Shown: positions 30,801 through 33,852 of the stretch, in pieces
Position numbering within the stretch: the first letter of the stretch is position 1
Layout of the letters: the number at the start of each line of letters is the position of its first letter
From: Saccoglossus kowalevskii
Lineage: Eukaryota; Hemichordata; Enteropneusta; Harrimaniidae
DNA length: 36,547 bases
Direction: 5' to 3'
Assembly (NCBI RefSeq): GCF_000003605.2
Contig: NW_003130356.1
Span: forward strand, 881,895 to 918,441
The notes under the pieces: model-generated
Seen by the model: the letters and a program-made list of their open reading frames with translations, nothing else
Database searches by the model: none
Told to the model about the DNA's origin: nothing
Program-made: the position numbers and the translations under genes

Positions 30801-32376
30801 TCAACAAGTTTGAACATTGTTCTTTATACTATCTTAATATAAAGGTGATGAGCATGACAATGAATAAAAGATGTTTATGTTTTTCATGTTTTATCACACA
30901 TTATAAGGTTATCATGAGAAAATTGCAAAGACAGTGGAGCTATTAATATAAGATCTTATCAACCACTTGCTTGTAGTGATAATTTAATGGCATTATAGCC
31001 CGAATTGTTAACAAAAAACATGCTGTACAGTTTGTGATCAGCGCGACTAGATTCAATATAACGCTTCTACGTACAATGTAAATAAGGGATGTGTTTGAAC
31101 GTGTCAATATTGGTGACATAGTTTATATAGGAGATAAATAGAACATACGTGCTGATATGCATATGTGTAAGTTCAGAACAGAACATTTTATTGTTTTCAG
31201 TGCTATGTTTATAACAATTAGCGACCTGATGGTCGAAATGGCTCTGCTGTCATGAAATGAAATGAACACCGAAGGTACCTACATACAATTGAGCTGGTAG
31301 TTTTTAAGTTGAAAATACAATTGTTGACGGACGACCAACTGACAATCACTTATATGAACAGCTCCACTCTGTCATCTCCGTTGACAGCGGAGCTAATAAT
31401 ATGTACAGATATAAACTACAAAAGCACAATATTTTATAACAATGATGTTTAAATAACAAATCAGACTTTTACCTCCCGTTGCATGATAATAGAATCATCC
31501 AAGGCAACAGCAGAAGCTTTCAGTATATTTGGATGACTTGTTGACAGGAAATCGGGAACCACACGCCCACCAGGTAATGTTACATCATAAGTTGGTAATT
31601 CACATGTAGCTTTAGCGACAGCACCAGCTGAGTTCTTGGCAGATATTGTGTAATATAATGGTACACCACCTCTCAACACCTAGGAAGTGTGATGAAAGCC
31701 ATAATGATGTCCACAAAGTAACATGATATGTTGGTATTTCATGGTTTAGTCTTTTGAACGAAACAAAACCCTAACCCTAAGCATTTTTTTCCCTTGGCCT
31801 AATATATCTGAGAAAATTTCACACTGTGAAACACAAAATGAACAGCGCCATCAGTGTTCAACAATTCCAAAATGGCTGTCACGTCATGTCAGCACAAATG
31901 AATCGAGCTGCAATTAAAGTAGACGGAAACTAAACATTCTTGACAAATTTATTTCTGTGACGTGGCGATGTTTGAAGTTGTTCAAAATTTTGGTTTAATT
32001 TCATTGTGTTTGTTTTTTCACGTTTCGTTTCGTTTTGTGGAAAAGACTATAAGCTGTATTTCACAAATAGCTTTAGCACCAATTGACTTTCATTAAAATG
32101 AATAAAACCTGAAAATAAGCCAAAATCTCAAAATTCGGCAAAACATTCGTTTAATACCTGCTCAAATACAGTAGAAAATCCTCCCATACTTTCATCTTTT
32201 AGAACATCACAACCACCTTTGTAAGTGCCGATACAGAATGTCATGTCCACTTCACTTTTATCATCTTCCACAGATAGTTCAAGTTCATATGCTGGATCAG
32301 TGTAGTCTCGTCCTTCAACTTGATGCACAAAACATCCCTGGTTGGCTTGTGAGGCACTTCTTTTAAATGACACACC
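756..32376 (-). CDS. Large multi-exon gene, FN3-like repeats plus PAN-like domain (partial, 28 exons)
   Basis: Seen: 28 exons joined in order 32158-32376, 31473-31679, 29423-29749, 28439-28562, 27160-27331, 26583-26677, 26053-26223, 23975-24155, 22741-22907, 21539-21712, 19631-19822, 19101-19280, 17031-17290, 15182-15306, 13069-13237, 12438-12597, 11824-11989, 10734-11002, 9317-9537, 8343-8552, 7536-7782, 6048-6263, 4995-5088, 4038-4298, 3040-3176, 2137-2388, 1250-1535, 756-885. Every donor is GT, every acceptor AG, every phase matches, giving 1804 uninterrupted codons. The protein has about 14 FN3-like units (W core, GxxY, VGT, then YYxTVxAxN) with 'TPP' linkers, and a PAN-like insert near residues 143-340. 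Eight or so NxS/T sequons are present and no membrane segment. Inferred: extracellular or secreted modular protein, perhaps adhesion or matrix. No start or stop codon is visible; both ends are missing. Family unnamed to me. Exon boundaries are by eye without transcript support. Confidence 0.88.
886..1249. other. Intron 27, nothing recognised
   Basis: AT-rich intron with phase-2 ends. No repeat or open frame of note seen. Confidence 0.5.
1250..1535 (-). CDS. Exon 27 of large FN3-repeat gene
   Basis: Acceptor TTTTCAG at 1536-1542, donor GTTAGT at 1249. Phase 1 in, 2 out. Residues 1666-1760: 'HYEIAAGTD' core, the 'VTYYITVRAYSVS' strand of an FN3-like unit, a linker, and a LNKT sequon. It completes the unit begun in exon 26. 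Confidence 0.88.
1630..2095. repeat. 48-bp minisatellite in intron 26
   Basis: Tandem units of the theme 'ccattccacacactgga' and 'acattccgcacacttgacc'. Between about 1840 and 2030 the period is 48 bp, with four well-conserved units; the left part (1636-1840) is older and shows shorter irregular subunits of 'ttggaccattccacac'. The period is a multiple of three, so long repetitive open frames appear in several frames on both strands. These are not genes. The array stops about 40 bp from the donor of exon 26. Confidence 0.92.
2137..2388 (-). CDS. Exon 26 of large FN3-repeat gene
   Basis: Acceptor AATGCAG at 2389-2395, donor GTAAGA at 2136. Phase 1 in and out. Residues 1582-1665: end of one unit ('ESYYLVVRATNLLG', 'SNGVTI'), linker 'LLPGQVRDG', and the start of the next with 'INYQPSVTRLSANWDGF', close to the family consensus. 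Read-through past the donor meets a stop at 2045. Confidence 0.92.
2634..3022 (+). mobile_element. Composite foldback / MITE-like element, copy 1
   Basis: Left part 2634-2900 opens with 'attattatacatctg' and ends 'agatgtataataa', an inverted pair. It runs straight into a hairpin module, 2902-3020, whose ends 'ggttattacgaggatacct' and 'aggtatcctcataataacc' are inverted copies. A second full copy lies in opposite orientation at 28763-29167 and a shrunken copy at 13693-13868. No coding sequence. It ends about 18 bp from the donor of exon 25. Confidence 0.8.
3040..3176 (-). CDS. Exon 25 of large FN3-repeat gene
   Basis: Acceptor TTACAG at 3177-3182, donor GTGAGA at 3039. Phase 2 in, 1 out. Residues 1536-1581: a unit core with 'SGQWDFTGDPCPISKYEWSI'. 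The DPCPI variant replaces the usual DxESGI. The exon has no long open frame of its own and was found by splice sites and pattern. Confidence 0.88.
3454..3834 (-). pseudogene. Degenerate paired-like HTH (transposon-type) fragment in intron 24
   Basis: Seen: a 126-codon open frame on the same strand as the host gene. Its second half reads 'VRTRLVDLYFRGLSFAEIG', then 'GVSKQTAYNIVKRL', then a basic 'PGKRKR' stretch, and stops soon after. Known: this resembles the first helix-turn-helix of paired/Tc1-type DNA-binding domains, which occur in Pax proteins and in many transposases, including ones widespread in invertebrates. A CPSC pair upstream could be part of a lost zinc-binding motif. No catalytic DDE region is seen, and the frame ends directly after the HTH. 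Inferred: remnant of a DNA transposon gene. A small domesticated gene or an unspliced exon of another gene is possible. Confidence 0.6.
4038..4298 (-). CDS. Exon 24 of large FN3-repeat gene
   Basis: Acceptor TGTCCAG at 4299-4305, donor GTAAGT at 4037. Phase 2 in and out. Residues 1449-1535: 'YQVAAGTSPGG' core, 'GYVSVKATNAAGLTS' strand, 'SNGVFI', then a linker ending 'VWDGNGDKD' that leads into exon 25. Confidence 0.92.
4299..4994. other. Intron 23, nothing recognised
   Basis: About 0.7 kb of AT-rich intron. No tandem repeat, terminal inverted repeat or supported coding stretch seen. Confidence 0.5.
4995..5088 (-). CDS. Exon 23 of large FN3-repeat gene
   Basis: Acceptor TTCTCAG at 5089-5095, donor GTAGGC at 4994. 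Phase 1 in, 2 out. Only 94 bp. Residues 1418-1448 with 'TQISVTWQPFQDPESPII': the W and DPES half of a unit whose VGT half is in exon 24. Confidence 0.87.
5535..5817. mobile_element. TA-flanked MITE with CCCTAA-rich inverted ends, copy 1
   Basis: Inverted ends open with 'GTCTTTTCCAC', continue through 'AAACGAAACGAAACCCTAA' and close with the reverse complement. A TA lies at each side (5533-5534, 5818-5819), as in Tc1/mariner-type elements. A related copy is at 31749-32047. No coding capacity. Confidence 0.8.
6048..6263 (-). CDS. Exon 22 of large FN3-repeat gene
   Basis: Acceptor TTTTTAG at 6264-6270, donor GTAACA at 6047. Phase 1 in and out. Residues 1346-1417: 'SGRYYVTIIAYNGVG' strand, 'IVIDDTPPVQGSV' linker, then an acidic stretch leading to the unit core in exon 23. 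Confidence 0.92.
6520..7392. repeat. 129-bp tandem repeat, about 6.8 copies, in intron 21
   Basis: The marker 'acaattaataattaacata' recurs at 6631, 6760, 6889, 7018, 7147 and 7276, exactly 129 bp apart. Each unit has two related halves starting 'gggaaataagcc' and 'gggaaaataagc'. Units differ by scattered substitutions without length change. The array ends abruptly at about 7392. Confidence 0.95.
7536..7782 (-). CDS. Exon 21 of large FN3-repeat gene
   Basis: Acceptor GATACCAG at 7783-7790, donor GTGAGT at 7535. Phase 0 in, 1 out. Residues 1264-1345: 'GSVTVDTSPPIAGIVECP' linker and a unit core 'LFCSWSHFYDDESFISHYEF', with an unusual 'GIGISEG' in place of VGT. Two extra cysteines (linker and core) could pair. 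Confidence 0.9.
7831..8036. mobile_element. Possible short inverted-repeat element in intron 20
   Basis: Imperfect inverted ends 'tactgttaaatatttta' and 'aaagtattttacagta'. The interior repeats themes such as 'ttttcgctg' and 'attttcactga'. No second copy in the window, so the call is weak. Confidence 0.4.
8343..8552 (-). CDS. Exon 20 of large FN3-repeat gene
   Basis: Acceptor GTATTCAG at 8553-8560, donor GTATTA at 8342. Phase 0 in and out, 70 codons. Residues 1194-1263: divergent core 'LAAEWEITEDES' with 'FSYGSYPGADDI', then a NIT sequon. The usual Y-x-W-x-V-G-T is replaced by Y-T-S-F-S-Y-G. Confidence 0.9.
8729..8968. mobile_element. Dispersed MITE-like repeat, family C, copy 1
   Basis: Inverted ends 'tttcgccaccag' and 'ctggtggtgaaa' with an interior containing 'ggctccaaaattagggttcg'. 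Related sequence lies at 9677-9895 (opposite orientation) and 29840-29960 (partial). Open frames on both strands here are not shared and look incidental. Confidence 0.65.
9317..9537 (-). CDS. Exon 19 of large FN3-repeat gene
   Basis: Acceptor TTATTAG at 9538-9544, donor GTATGT at 9316. Phase 1 in, 0 out. Residues 1120-1193: 'GVTYFTTVRAITGAGNA' strand, 'SDGFTVDLTSPVITI' linker, then a stretch running into the core in exon 20. Confidence 0.9.
9677..9895. mobile_element. Dispersed MITE-like repeat, family C, copy 2
   Basis: Begins 'ttttttaccaccagac' and ends 'ggaactggtgatggaaag'. The interior has 'ggaaacgaaccctaattatgg', the reverse of the motif in the copy at 8729-8968. Confidence 0.6.
10405..10600. 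repeat. GC-richer repeat with G/C tracts in intron 18
   Basis: Opens 'gtggcggcacagagatggg' and closes 'ttgctgccgcctctgaa', a rough inverted pair, with 'gggggagcatgcccctta' and 'ccccccaatgc' inside. Composition differs from the AT-rich intron around it, so it is probably an inserted element. Class unknown; no second copy in the window. Confidence 0.5.
10734..11002 (-). CDS. Exon 18 of large FN3-repeat gene
   Basis: Acceptor CATTTCAG at 11003-11010, donor GTATAT at 10733. Phase 2 in, 1 out. Residues 1030-1119: linker 'GDIAGITDDG', 'DTDYQKEDTVVTAQFHGF', 'YYEWAVGTQPRLDDIQPY'. F replaces the core W here. Confidence 0.92.
11027..11450 (-). mobile_element. Decayed LINE 3' end with (TATCC/TATTC)n tail in intron 17
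   Basis: On the minus strand a decayed frame keeps 'CDSNDVDDEKHYFF', which resembles the cysteine/histidine-containing C-terminal region of non-LTR retrotransposon ORF2 proteins (IEDExHFLxxC pattern). It ends in a tail of TATCC/TATTC pentamers at 11027-11052, only about 25 bp before the acceptor of exon 18. The tail matches that of the element at 17.8 kb. No reverse transcriptase region remains. Confidence 0.6.
11824..11989 (-). CDS. Exon 17 of large FN3-repeat gene
   Basis: Acceptor TCAATAG at 11990-11996, donor GTGAAT at 11823. Phase 1 in, 2 out. Residues 975-1029: 'GTDVSDYRNMG' loop and 'GPVYYITVKAENGAGSMS' strand. It completes the unit whose core is in exon 16. Confidence 0.92.
11990..12437. 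other. Intron 16, nothing recognised
   Basis: AT-rich, no repeat or supported gene seen. Short open frames here are not conserved with any pattern I know. Confidence 0.45.
12438..12597 (-). CDS. Exon 16 of large FN3-repeat gene
   Basis: Acceptor ATTTCAG at 12598-12604, donor GTATTA at 12437. Phase 0 in, 1 out. Residues 922-974: 'NGILATWFATDAESGIVAYW' followed by 'VAVGTTP', a clear unit core. Confidence 0.92.
12772..12835. repeat. Fragment of the dispersed repeat seen at 1-460
   Basis: Shares 'aaaatggccac...cagtcggccatttt' and 'gatctgaaaaa' with the repeat at 1-460 and 24330-25555. Confidence 0.55.
13069..13237 (-). CDS. Exon 15 of large FN3-repeat gene
   Basis: Acceptor ATTCACAG at 13238-13245, donor GTAAGA at 13068. 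Phase 2 in, 0 out. Residues 865-921: 'GRHYSIRVTAVNGAGLS' strand, 'TDGVIVDPTPPR' linker. Found by splice sites and pattern. Confidence 0.92.
13693..13868 (+). mobile_element. Shrunken copy of the composite foldback element
   Basis: Begins 'ttattatacatctgtcacc' and runs through 'taattttgtggtatt' like the copy at 2634, then jumps directly to the right half of the hairpin module ('actttgaggtatcttcg', 'taataacctta'). An internal deletion removed the middle. Confidence 0.75.
14345..14912 (+). mobile_element. LINE 3' end (ORF2 C-terminus, UTR and (TTA)n tail), plus strand
   Basis: The plus strand encodes 'TGRYTRKDVTDRKCQICDSG', then 'EIENEEHFFLKCRFY', the CxxC...HxxxxC region that closes many LINE ORF2 proteins, followed after one break by 'LKELSKYIHNCFIMRKK', the usual last segment. 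A UTR follows with 'aataaag' and a (TTA)n tail at about 14886-14912. It is a 5'-truncated, frame-broken insertion in intron 14, antisense to the host gene. Different tail type from the LINE ends at 11 and 17.8 kb. Confidence 0.8.
15182..15306 (-). CDS. Exon 14 of large FN3-repeat gene
   Basis: Acceptor ACTTCTAG at 15307-15314, donor GTGAGG at 15181. Phase 0 in, 2 out. Residues 824-864: 'STSELSANWEFQDPESGIDH' then 'YKLAV', a textbook unit core. The first 27 bp of the exon with its acceptor and upstream intron are repeated twice at 16355 and 16512. Confidence 0.9.
15279..16565. repeat. 157-bp tandem triplication of exon 14 acceptor region
   Basis: Segments starting 'aattggcagacagctcactt' occur at 15279, 16355 and 16512. 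Copies 2 and 3 are 157 bp apart; copy 1 to copy 2 is 158 bp once the 918-bp insertion (15405-16318 plus one TTAA) is removed. Copy 3 stops at about 16565. Each carries 27 bp of exon 14, the CTAG acceptor and intron. Confidence 0.92.
15405..16318. mobile_element. 914-bp TTAA-flanked element (piggyBac-type non-autonomous)
   Basis: Ends are exact inverted copies, GGTAGAGATGCAG on the left and its complement at 16306-16318, flanked by TTAA at 15401-15404 and 16319-16322. The adjacent tandem copy of the same intron (around 16470-16482) has 'acaattaagtcag' with a single TTAA, a paralogous empty site. No open frame of size: non-autonomous. TTAA duplication is typical of piggyBac-type transposases; the family is inferred. 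Confidence 0.88.
17031..17290 (-). CDS. Exon 13 of large FN3-repeat gene
   Basis: Acceptor TATTTCAG at 17291-17298, donor GTGAGT at 17030. Phase 1 in, 0 out. Residues 737-823: NGT sequon, 'GDFVYVELDAVNQADNP' strand, 'SDGFTIDVTNPIMHF' linker. Confidence 0.9.
17798..19069 (-). mobile_element. LINE ORF2 C-terminus and 3' end on minus strand, interrupted by gap
   Basis: Minus-strand frame 19069-18605 encodes 'ILAQFRTSSHKLAVETGRY', then 'KDRLCTHCKEIEDELHHLLE' and 'CKLY', the standard C-terminal region of a LINE ORF2 protein. A segment at 18087-18227 ('LNKKEQFKLVLQSPN', 'LCKYLVKS') looks like the final part of the same protein. It ends in a (TATTC)n tail at about 17798-17822. The frame is broken by a stop at 18605 and by 18228-18457 being unknown. 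Same orientation as the host gene, in intron 12. Confidence 0.82.
18228..18457. other. Assembly gap (230 N)
   Basis: Run of N inside the LINE remnant, in intron 12. Phases of exons 12 and 13 match across it, so no missing exon is needed, though a phase-1 symmetric exon could be hidden. Confidence 0.99.
19101..19280 (-). CDS. Exon 12 of large FN3-repeat gene
   Basis: Acceptor CATTGCAG at 19281-19288, donor GTAAGA at 19100. Phase 1 in and out. Residues 677-736: 'YDATPPIEGELRDGLDPN' linker and 'SANWNGYSDPESGIGEYDV' core, the closest match to the family consensus. Confidence 0.93.
19631..19822 (-). CDS. Exon 11 of large FN3-repeat gene
   Basis: Acceptor TTTATAG at 19823-19829, donor GTATGT at 19630. 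Phase 1 in and out. Residues 613-676: 'KYTWGVGTFPGGDDVVSFYD', then three sequons (NVS, NTT, NVS) around 'YYTTIFAYNAG'. Three glycosylation sites in 64 residues point to an extracellular protein. Confidence 0.93.
19902..21307. repeat. Probable inserted repeat region in intron 10
   Basis: A GC-richer stretch (20570-21245) with a poly-C run at about 21228-21240 stands out from the AT-rich intron. Left edge 'tagctctgctgttgac' and right edge 'cttacagcggagcta' form a weak inverted pair; a similar pair bounds 31240-31394. No gene recognised. Whether this is one element or several is unclear. Confidence 0.4.
21539..21712 (-). CDS. Exon 10 of large FN3-repeat gene
   Basis: Acceptor TTTGTAG at 21713-21719, donor GTAAGT at 21538. 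Phase 1 in and out. Residues 555-612: 'DFPILVDRSHPIPGDVFDG' linker, 'VDIDYQSTSDAICANWQNF', 'DMESGI'. An open frame in another register over the same bases is spurious. Confidence 0.92.
21713..22740. other. Intron 9, nothing recognised
   Basis: About 1 kb of AT-rich intron. No tandem repeat, LINE tail or paired inverted ends identified. Confidence 0.45.
22741..22907 (-). CDS. Exon 9 of large FN3-repeat gene
   Basis: Acceptor TCTTTGTAG at 22908-22916, donor GTAAGT at 22740. Phase 2 in, 1 out. Residues 499-554: 'DPHSGIREIDFGLGRS' core, NIT sequon, then 'PAWIKIRAINN' as the later strand. Confidence 0.92.
23450..24000. repeat. 87-bp minisatellite covering the 3' end of exon 8 and its donor
   Basis: The motif 'catacctgac' recurs at 23533, 23620, 23707, 23794, 23881 and 23970: four intervals of 87 bp and one of 89 (two extra A). 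Units are nearly identical to each other. Each holds a donor-like 'CAG|GTATGTATAC' (minus strand) and a region similar to the last 16 codons of exon 8. Because 87 is divisible by three, both strands stay open for long distances; those frames are not genes. Confidence 0.95.
23975..24155 (-). CDS. Exon 8 of large FN3-repeat gene
   Basis: Acceptor CACTGTAG at 24156-24163, donor GTATGT at 23974. Phase 1 in, 2 out. Residues 439-498: 'GQYHVTVRALNKVEFGG' strand, 'YTIDNTPPLVHDV' linker, then 'IEYDEIACHIITEYNV', where the canonical core W is absent. The last part resembles the 87-bp repeat. Only this donor keeps the frame into exon 9. Confidence 0.88.
24216..25112. repeat. Recent 449-bp tandem duplication
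   Basis: The stretch from 'gtatgaatccagaagatgat' at 24216 is repeated from 24665 with about two visible differences (one substitution, one lost A). It sits inside the dispersed repeat shared with the left end of the window. Confidence 0.92.
24330..25555. repeat. Dispersed repeat (copy 2) in intron 7
   Basis: Same themes as 1-460 ('aaaatggctgc', 'atgtgcatcaag', 'tgtaccaaatttgaacaaaa', end 'ccgaacggggacta'), enlarged by internal subunits of about 120 bp and by the 449-bp duplication. Confidence 0.8.
25700..25960 (-). mobile_element. Possible LINE 3' UTR fragment
   Basis: Read on the minus strand it ends 'aataaagttattattatat', similar to the 3' tail of the LINE at 14.9 kb. No coding remnant, so the call is weak. 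Confidence 0.35.
26053..26223 (-). CDS. Exon 7 of large FN3-repeat gene
   Basis: Acceptor CACACAG at 26224-26230, donor GTAAGT at 26052. Phase 1 in and out. Residues 382-438: 'NWDGFHDLETHIFGYTWTVG', 'CLDDIHPH', and a histidine-rich loop. The acceptor has a poor pyrimidine tract, but the junction recreates 'VSANWDGF', which supports it. Confidence 0.88.
26583..26677 (-). CDS. Exon 6 of large FN3-repeat gene
   Basis: Acceptor ATTTTCAG at 26678-26685, donor GTCAGT at 26582. Phase 2 in, 1 out; 95 bp. Residues 350-381, 'SIVDGFGSSCVFNGHETLVD' onward, joining the PAN-containing block to the first downstream FN3-like unit. Confidence 0.87.
26695..26870. repeat. Short imperfect tandem duplication in intron 5
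   Basis: 'aacacatgatttctgatgac' with its following 60 bases recurs about 110 bp later ('aacacatgatttctgataac', 'tagttctgacgt', 'gtttttgaattgt'). Confidence 0.7.
27160..27331 (-). CDS. Exon 5 of large FN3-repeat gene
   Basis: Acceptor TACTCTAG at 27332-27339, donor GTGTGC at 27159. Phase 1 in, 2 out. Residues 293-349: 'GVLVDFVPPEPGPINNAIFD' then a segment with three spaced cysteines (with C-x16 or so-C spacing) before the first complete FN3-like unit. Confidence 0.9.
27332..28438. repeat. Intron 4, probable dispersed repeat, no gene
   Basis: From about 27770 to 28170 there are themes common in dispersed invertebrate repeats ('atgtaccaagttt' twice, 'atatgcaaat', 'tttatgcaaat' twice). No ends or second copy identified in the window. 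Confidence 0.35.
28439..28562 (-). CDS. Exon 4 of large FN3-repeat gene
   Basis: Acceptor GATTACAG at 28563-28570, donor GTAAGT at 28438. Phase 0 in, 1 out. Residues 252-292: 'NGYFYNFERLGIGHAVEFIH', then 'LHLFNIHLNNSLG' with an NNS sequon. Found by splice sites and pattern, part of the conserved block after the PAN-like motif. Confidence 0.9.
28763..29167 (-). mobile_element. Composite foldback / MITE-like element, copy 2 (inverted)
   Basis: Reverse orientation relative to 2634-3022. Hairpin module 28763-28893 ('gttattacgaggataccg' and 'gaggtatcttcgtaataacc') is followed by the longer module ending 'attacggtgacagatgtaaa'. Shares 'gtcaaaccctggtggcagcc' (in complement) with copy 1, which shows both modules move as one unit. 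Confidence 0.8.
29423..29749 (-). CDS. Exon 3 of large FN3-repeat gene, PAN/Apple-like domain
   Basis: Acceptor CTCGTAG at 29750-29756, donor GTAAGT at 29422. Phase 0 in and out, 109 codons. Residues 143-251: 'GYGQDIFGDQVIIWNSFE', then a four-cysteine motif (Cys 211, 215, 223, 236 of the fragment) with 'CLSFNYDY' and 'GLCEL'. This C-x3-C-x7-C-SFNY-x-C-x-L layout is that of PAN/Apple domains, which bind proteins or sugars outside cells. The second Cys pair partner set is incomplete, so the domain is partial or divergent. Confidence 0.92.
29840..29960. mobile_element. Family C MITE-like repeat, partial copy 3
   Basis: Shares 'ttttgtctgatggctccaaa' and 'agggttcattccagaaatat' with the copy at 8729-8968. 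One end only. Confidence 0.5.
29961..31239. other. Intron 2, mostly unrecognised
   Basis: AT-rich. A short 'ttataaggttatcatgagaa' at about 30902 resembles the hairpin module ends of the foldback family. No gene evidence. Confidence 0.4.
31240..31394. mobile_element. Candidate short inverted-repeat element
   Basis: Ends 'ggctctgctgtca' and 'tgacagcggagct' are near-perfect inverted copies. Similar end motifs appear at 19902 and 21293. No coding. Confidence 0.45.
31473..31679 (-). CDS. Exon 2 of large FN3-repeat gene
   Basis: Acceptor CTTCCTAG at 31680-31687, donor GTAAAA at 31472. Phase 0 in and out, 69 codons. Residues 74-142: 'GVPLYYTISAKNSAGAVAKA' strand of the first unit, then 'LPGGRVVPDF' linker and 'SHPNILKASAVALDDS', start of the PAN-containing block. 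Confidence 0.92.
31749..32047. mobile_element. TA-flanked MITE with CCCTAA-rich inverted ends, copy 2
   Basis: Shares most of its interior with 5535-5817 ('atatctgagaaaatttcac', 'gcgccatcagtgttcaaca', 'aaaatggctgtcacgtcatg'). TA at 31747-31748 and 32048-32049. Right end 'cgttttgtggaaaagac' is intact; left end has lost some bases. Confidence 0.8.
32158..32376 (-). CDS. Exon 1 visible (5'-most found) of large FN3-repeat gene
   Basis: Acceptor GTTGTTAG at 32377-32384, donor GTATTA at 32157. Phase 0 in and out, 73 codons. Residues 1-73: a unit core with 'MTFCIGTYKGGCDVL', two cysteines close together. An in-frame ATG exists near the start, but the acceptor extends the frame upstream and there is no signal peptide, so this is an internal exon. 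Confidence 0.88.
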
Positions 32377-32538
32377 CTAACAACAATAAATGATAGCAGG
32401 GAATAAAATAAAATACAATCATTCAATGTTGAAGTATGTGTTGATTGCAAGCAACATTTTGGGGTTAGTAATAATGTCATACCAAGGTGTACATTGGCTT
32501 ACATTTTGCTGTGGTCTAAGACTTGCGTGCTGGTTGTC

Positions 32539-32762
32539 TTTTAAAGGGCGGCAGTCATTGTGCTGCGCATGTGTGACACTTGTGCTGATTTTCCTACAAT
32601 CCAATGCGCTTTTTTAAAGGGCAACAGTCATTGCGCTGCATATATGGGACACTTGTGCTGATTTTCCTACAATCCAATGCGCTCTTTTAAAGGGCAACAG
32701 TCATTGTGCTGCGCATGTGTGACACTTGTGCTGATTTTCCTACAATCCAATGCGCTCTTCTA
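32539..32762. repeat. 73-bp tandem repeat, three copies
   Basis: 'ttttaaaggg' starts units at 32539, 32612 and 32685, exactly 73 bp apart, each running to 'ctacaatccaatgcgct'. The units are the left end of the element at 32545-32966, amplified. Confidence 0.92.
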
Positions 32763-32966
32763 ATGGAAATGAAAAGTATTAGGTTTGACATGGGCGTGAC
32801 TTGCACTAATTACTGCTAATGACTCCTTCGATACATTTCAATCATCTAAAAAAAAATACCTAATTAAAACTTGGTATTCTTCTCAGTTTGTACTCGTCGA
32901 TCAGTCAAAGTCGCCATCTTTGTTTACATGAGACCCATATATCTTGGTGGTGCTGACTACCACCTT
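32545..32966. mobile_element. TTAA-flanked MITE, family H, copy 1
   Basis: TTAA at 32541-32544 and 32967-32970 flank ends AGGGCGGCAGT and ACTACCACCTT, roughly inverted. The left end is amplified three times. A second copy is split by another element at 33790-36369. No coding. Confidence 0.65.
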
Positions 32967-33324
32967 TTAAGCTTACATGTTATTTTAATATGGGTCCCAC
33001 GGGTCCAATACCAACATATATACAAAACAAGTAAAATACATTGTATGTTTACACTCCCGCTGCAGAATGACCAATGATGTATTTTTCCTGAATTGTTATT
33101 TTCACCACACACTATCTTTAAAACCTATTTTTCTTTGTTTCAATACTTAAGACATACAATACCATGTTATATTGCTCCATTAGTAGCAATTAGAGACCGA
33201 GATGTTTCTATTTCATAATAAGTAAAATTTTGATGATTTACTATACAATAAATACAATTTTTGGTTCATATCTGCTTCTATTGAAGATGCCCTTCTATAT
33301 TAGAGAAAATATATATGGTATGTA

Positions 33325-33502
33325 CCGTAAAAGCTGTATTAAAAGTTGCATTCCTAATAGAAGTCGCACCCATTCTTTTTGGACATGAGAACCTAAAATT
33401 CACCATTTCTCATATGTGTAGATGCTCCAATAGAAGCCGCATCCCTTCCATTTCATTGTATCATTTTAATAGAAGCCGCAGCTTCTAATACAGATTTTAC
33501 AG
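33325..33502. mobile_element. 178-bp TA-flanked MITE
   Basis: Ends 'ccgtaaaagctgtatta' and 'taatacagattttacag' are inverted with two mismatches, flanked by TA at 33323-33324 and 33503-33504. Interior repeats 'aatagaagccgca' and close variants three times. Confidence 0.75.
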
Positions 33503-33852
33503 TACTATTTATTTTTTCAATTTCAAAGTATAATTTACTGTTATAACACTTATAATACTAATATCAATATTCAGTAATAATAAGTCAGCTCCTTTAATTT
33601 TGCTCTTGGTTGTGTTTGAATTTGTAAGTGCAAATATAACTGTACAATTTTTTAAAGCTGGCTGGATTTACTTCATACCTAAAAATACCACTTAGGGCTG
33701 ACTATGTGTGATACTCCGTCTGTTTTTAGTTCCATATAAACTTTGCGCAGTGTTTTTTTAACTTTCTGAATTTTTAATAGTTTATTTAAAAGGCAGTGGT
33801 GATCATGTGGAGGTATGTAAATGTACGGTAAAACAGCCATTGCGAGCGTCGC

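Noticed and set aside
32128-32373. Start codon of the large gene at the ATG-like start of this frame
   Set aside because: A good acceptor (GTTGTTAG) sits just upstream at phase 0, no signal peptide follows, and the sequence is already mid-unit, so it is an internal exon.
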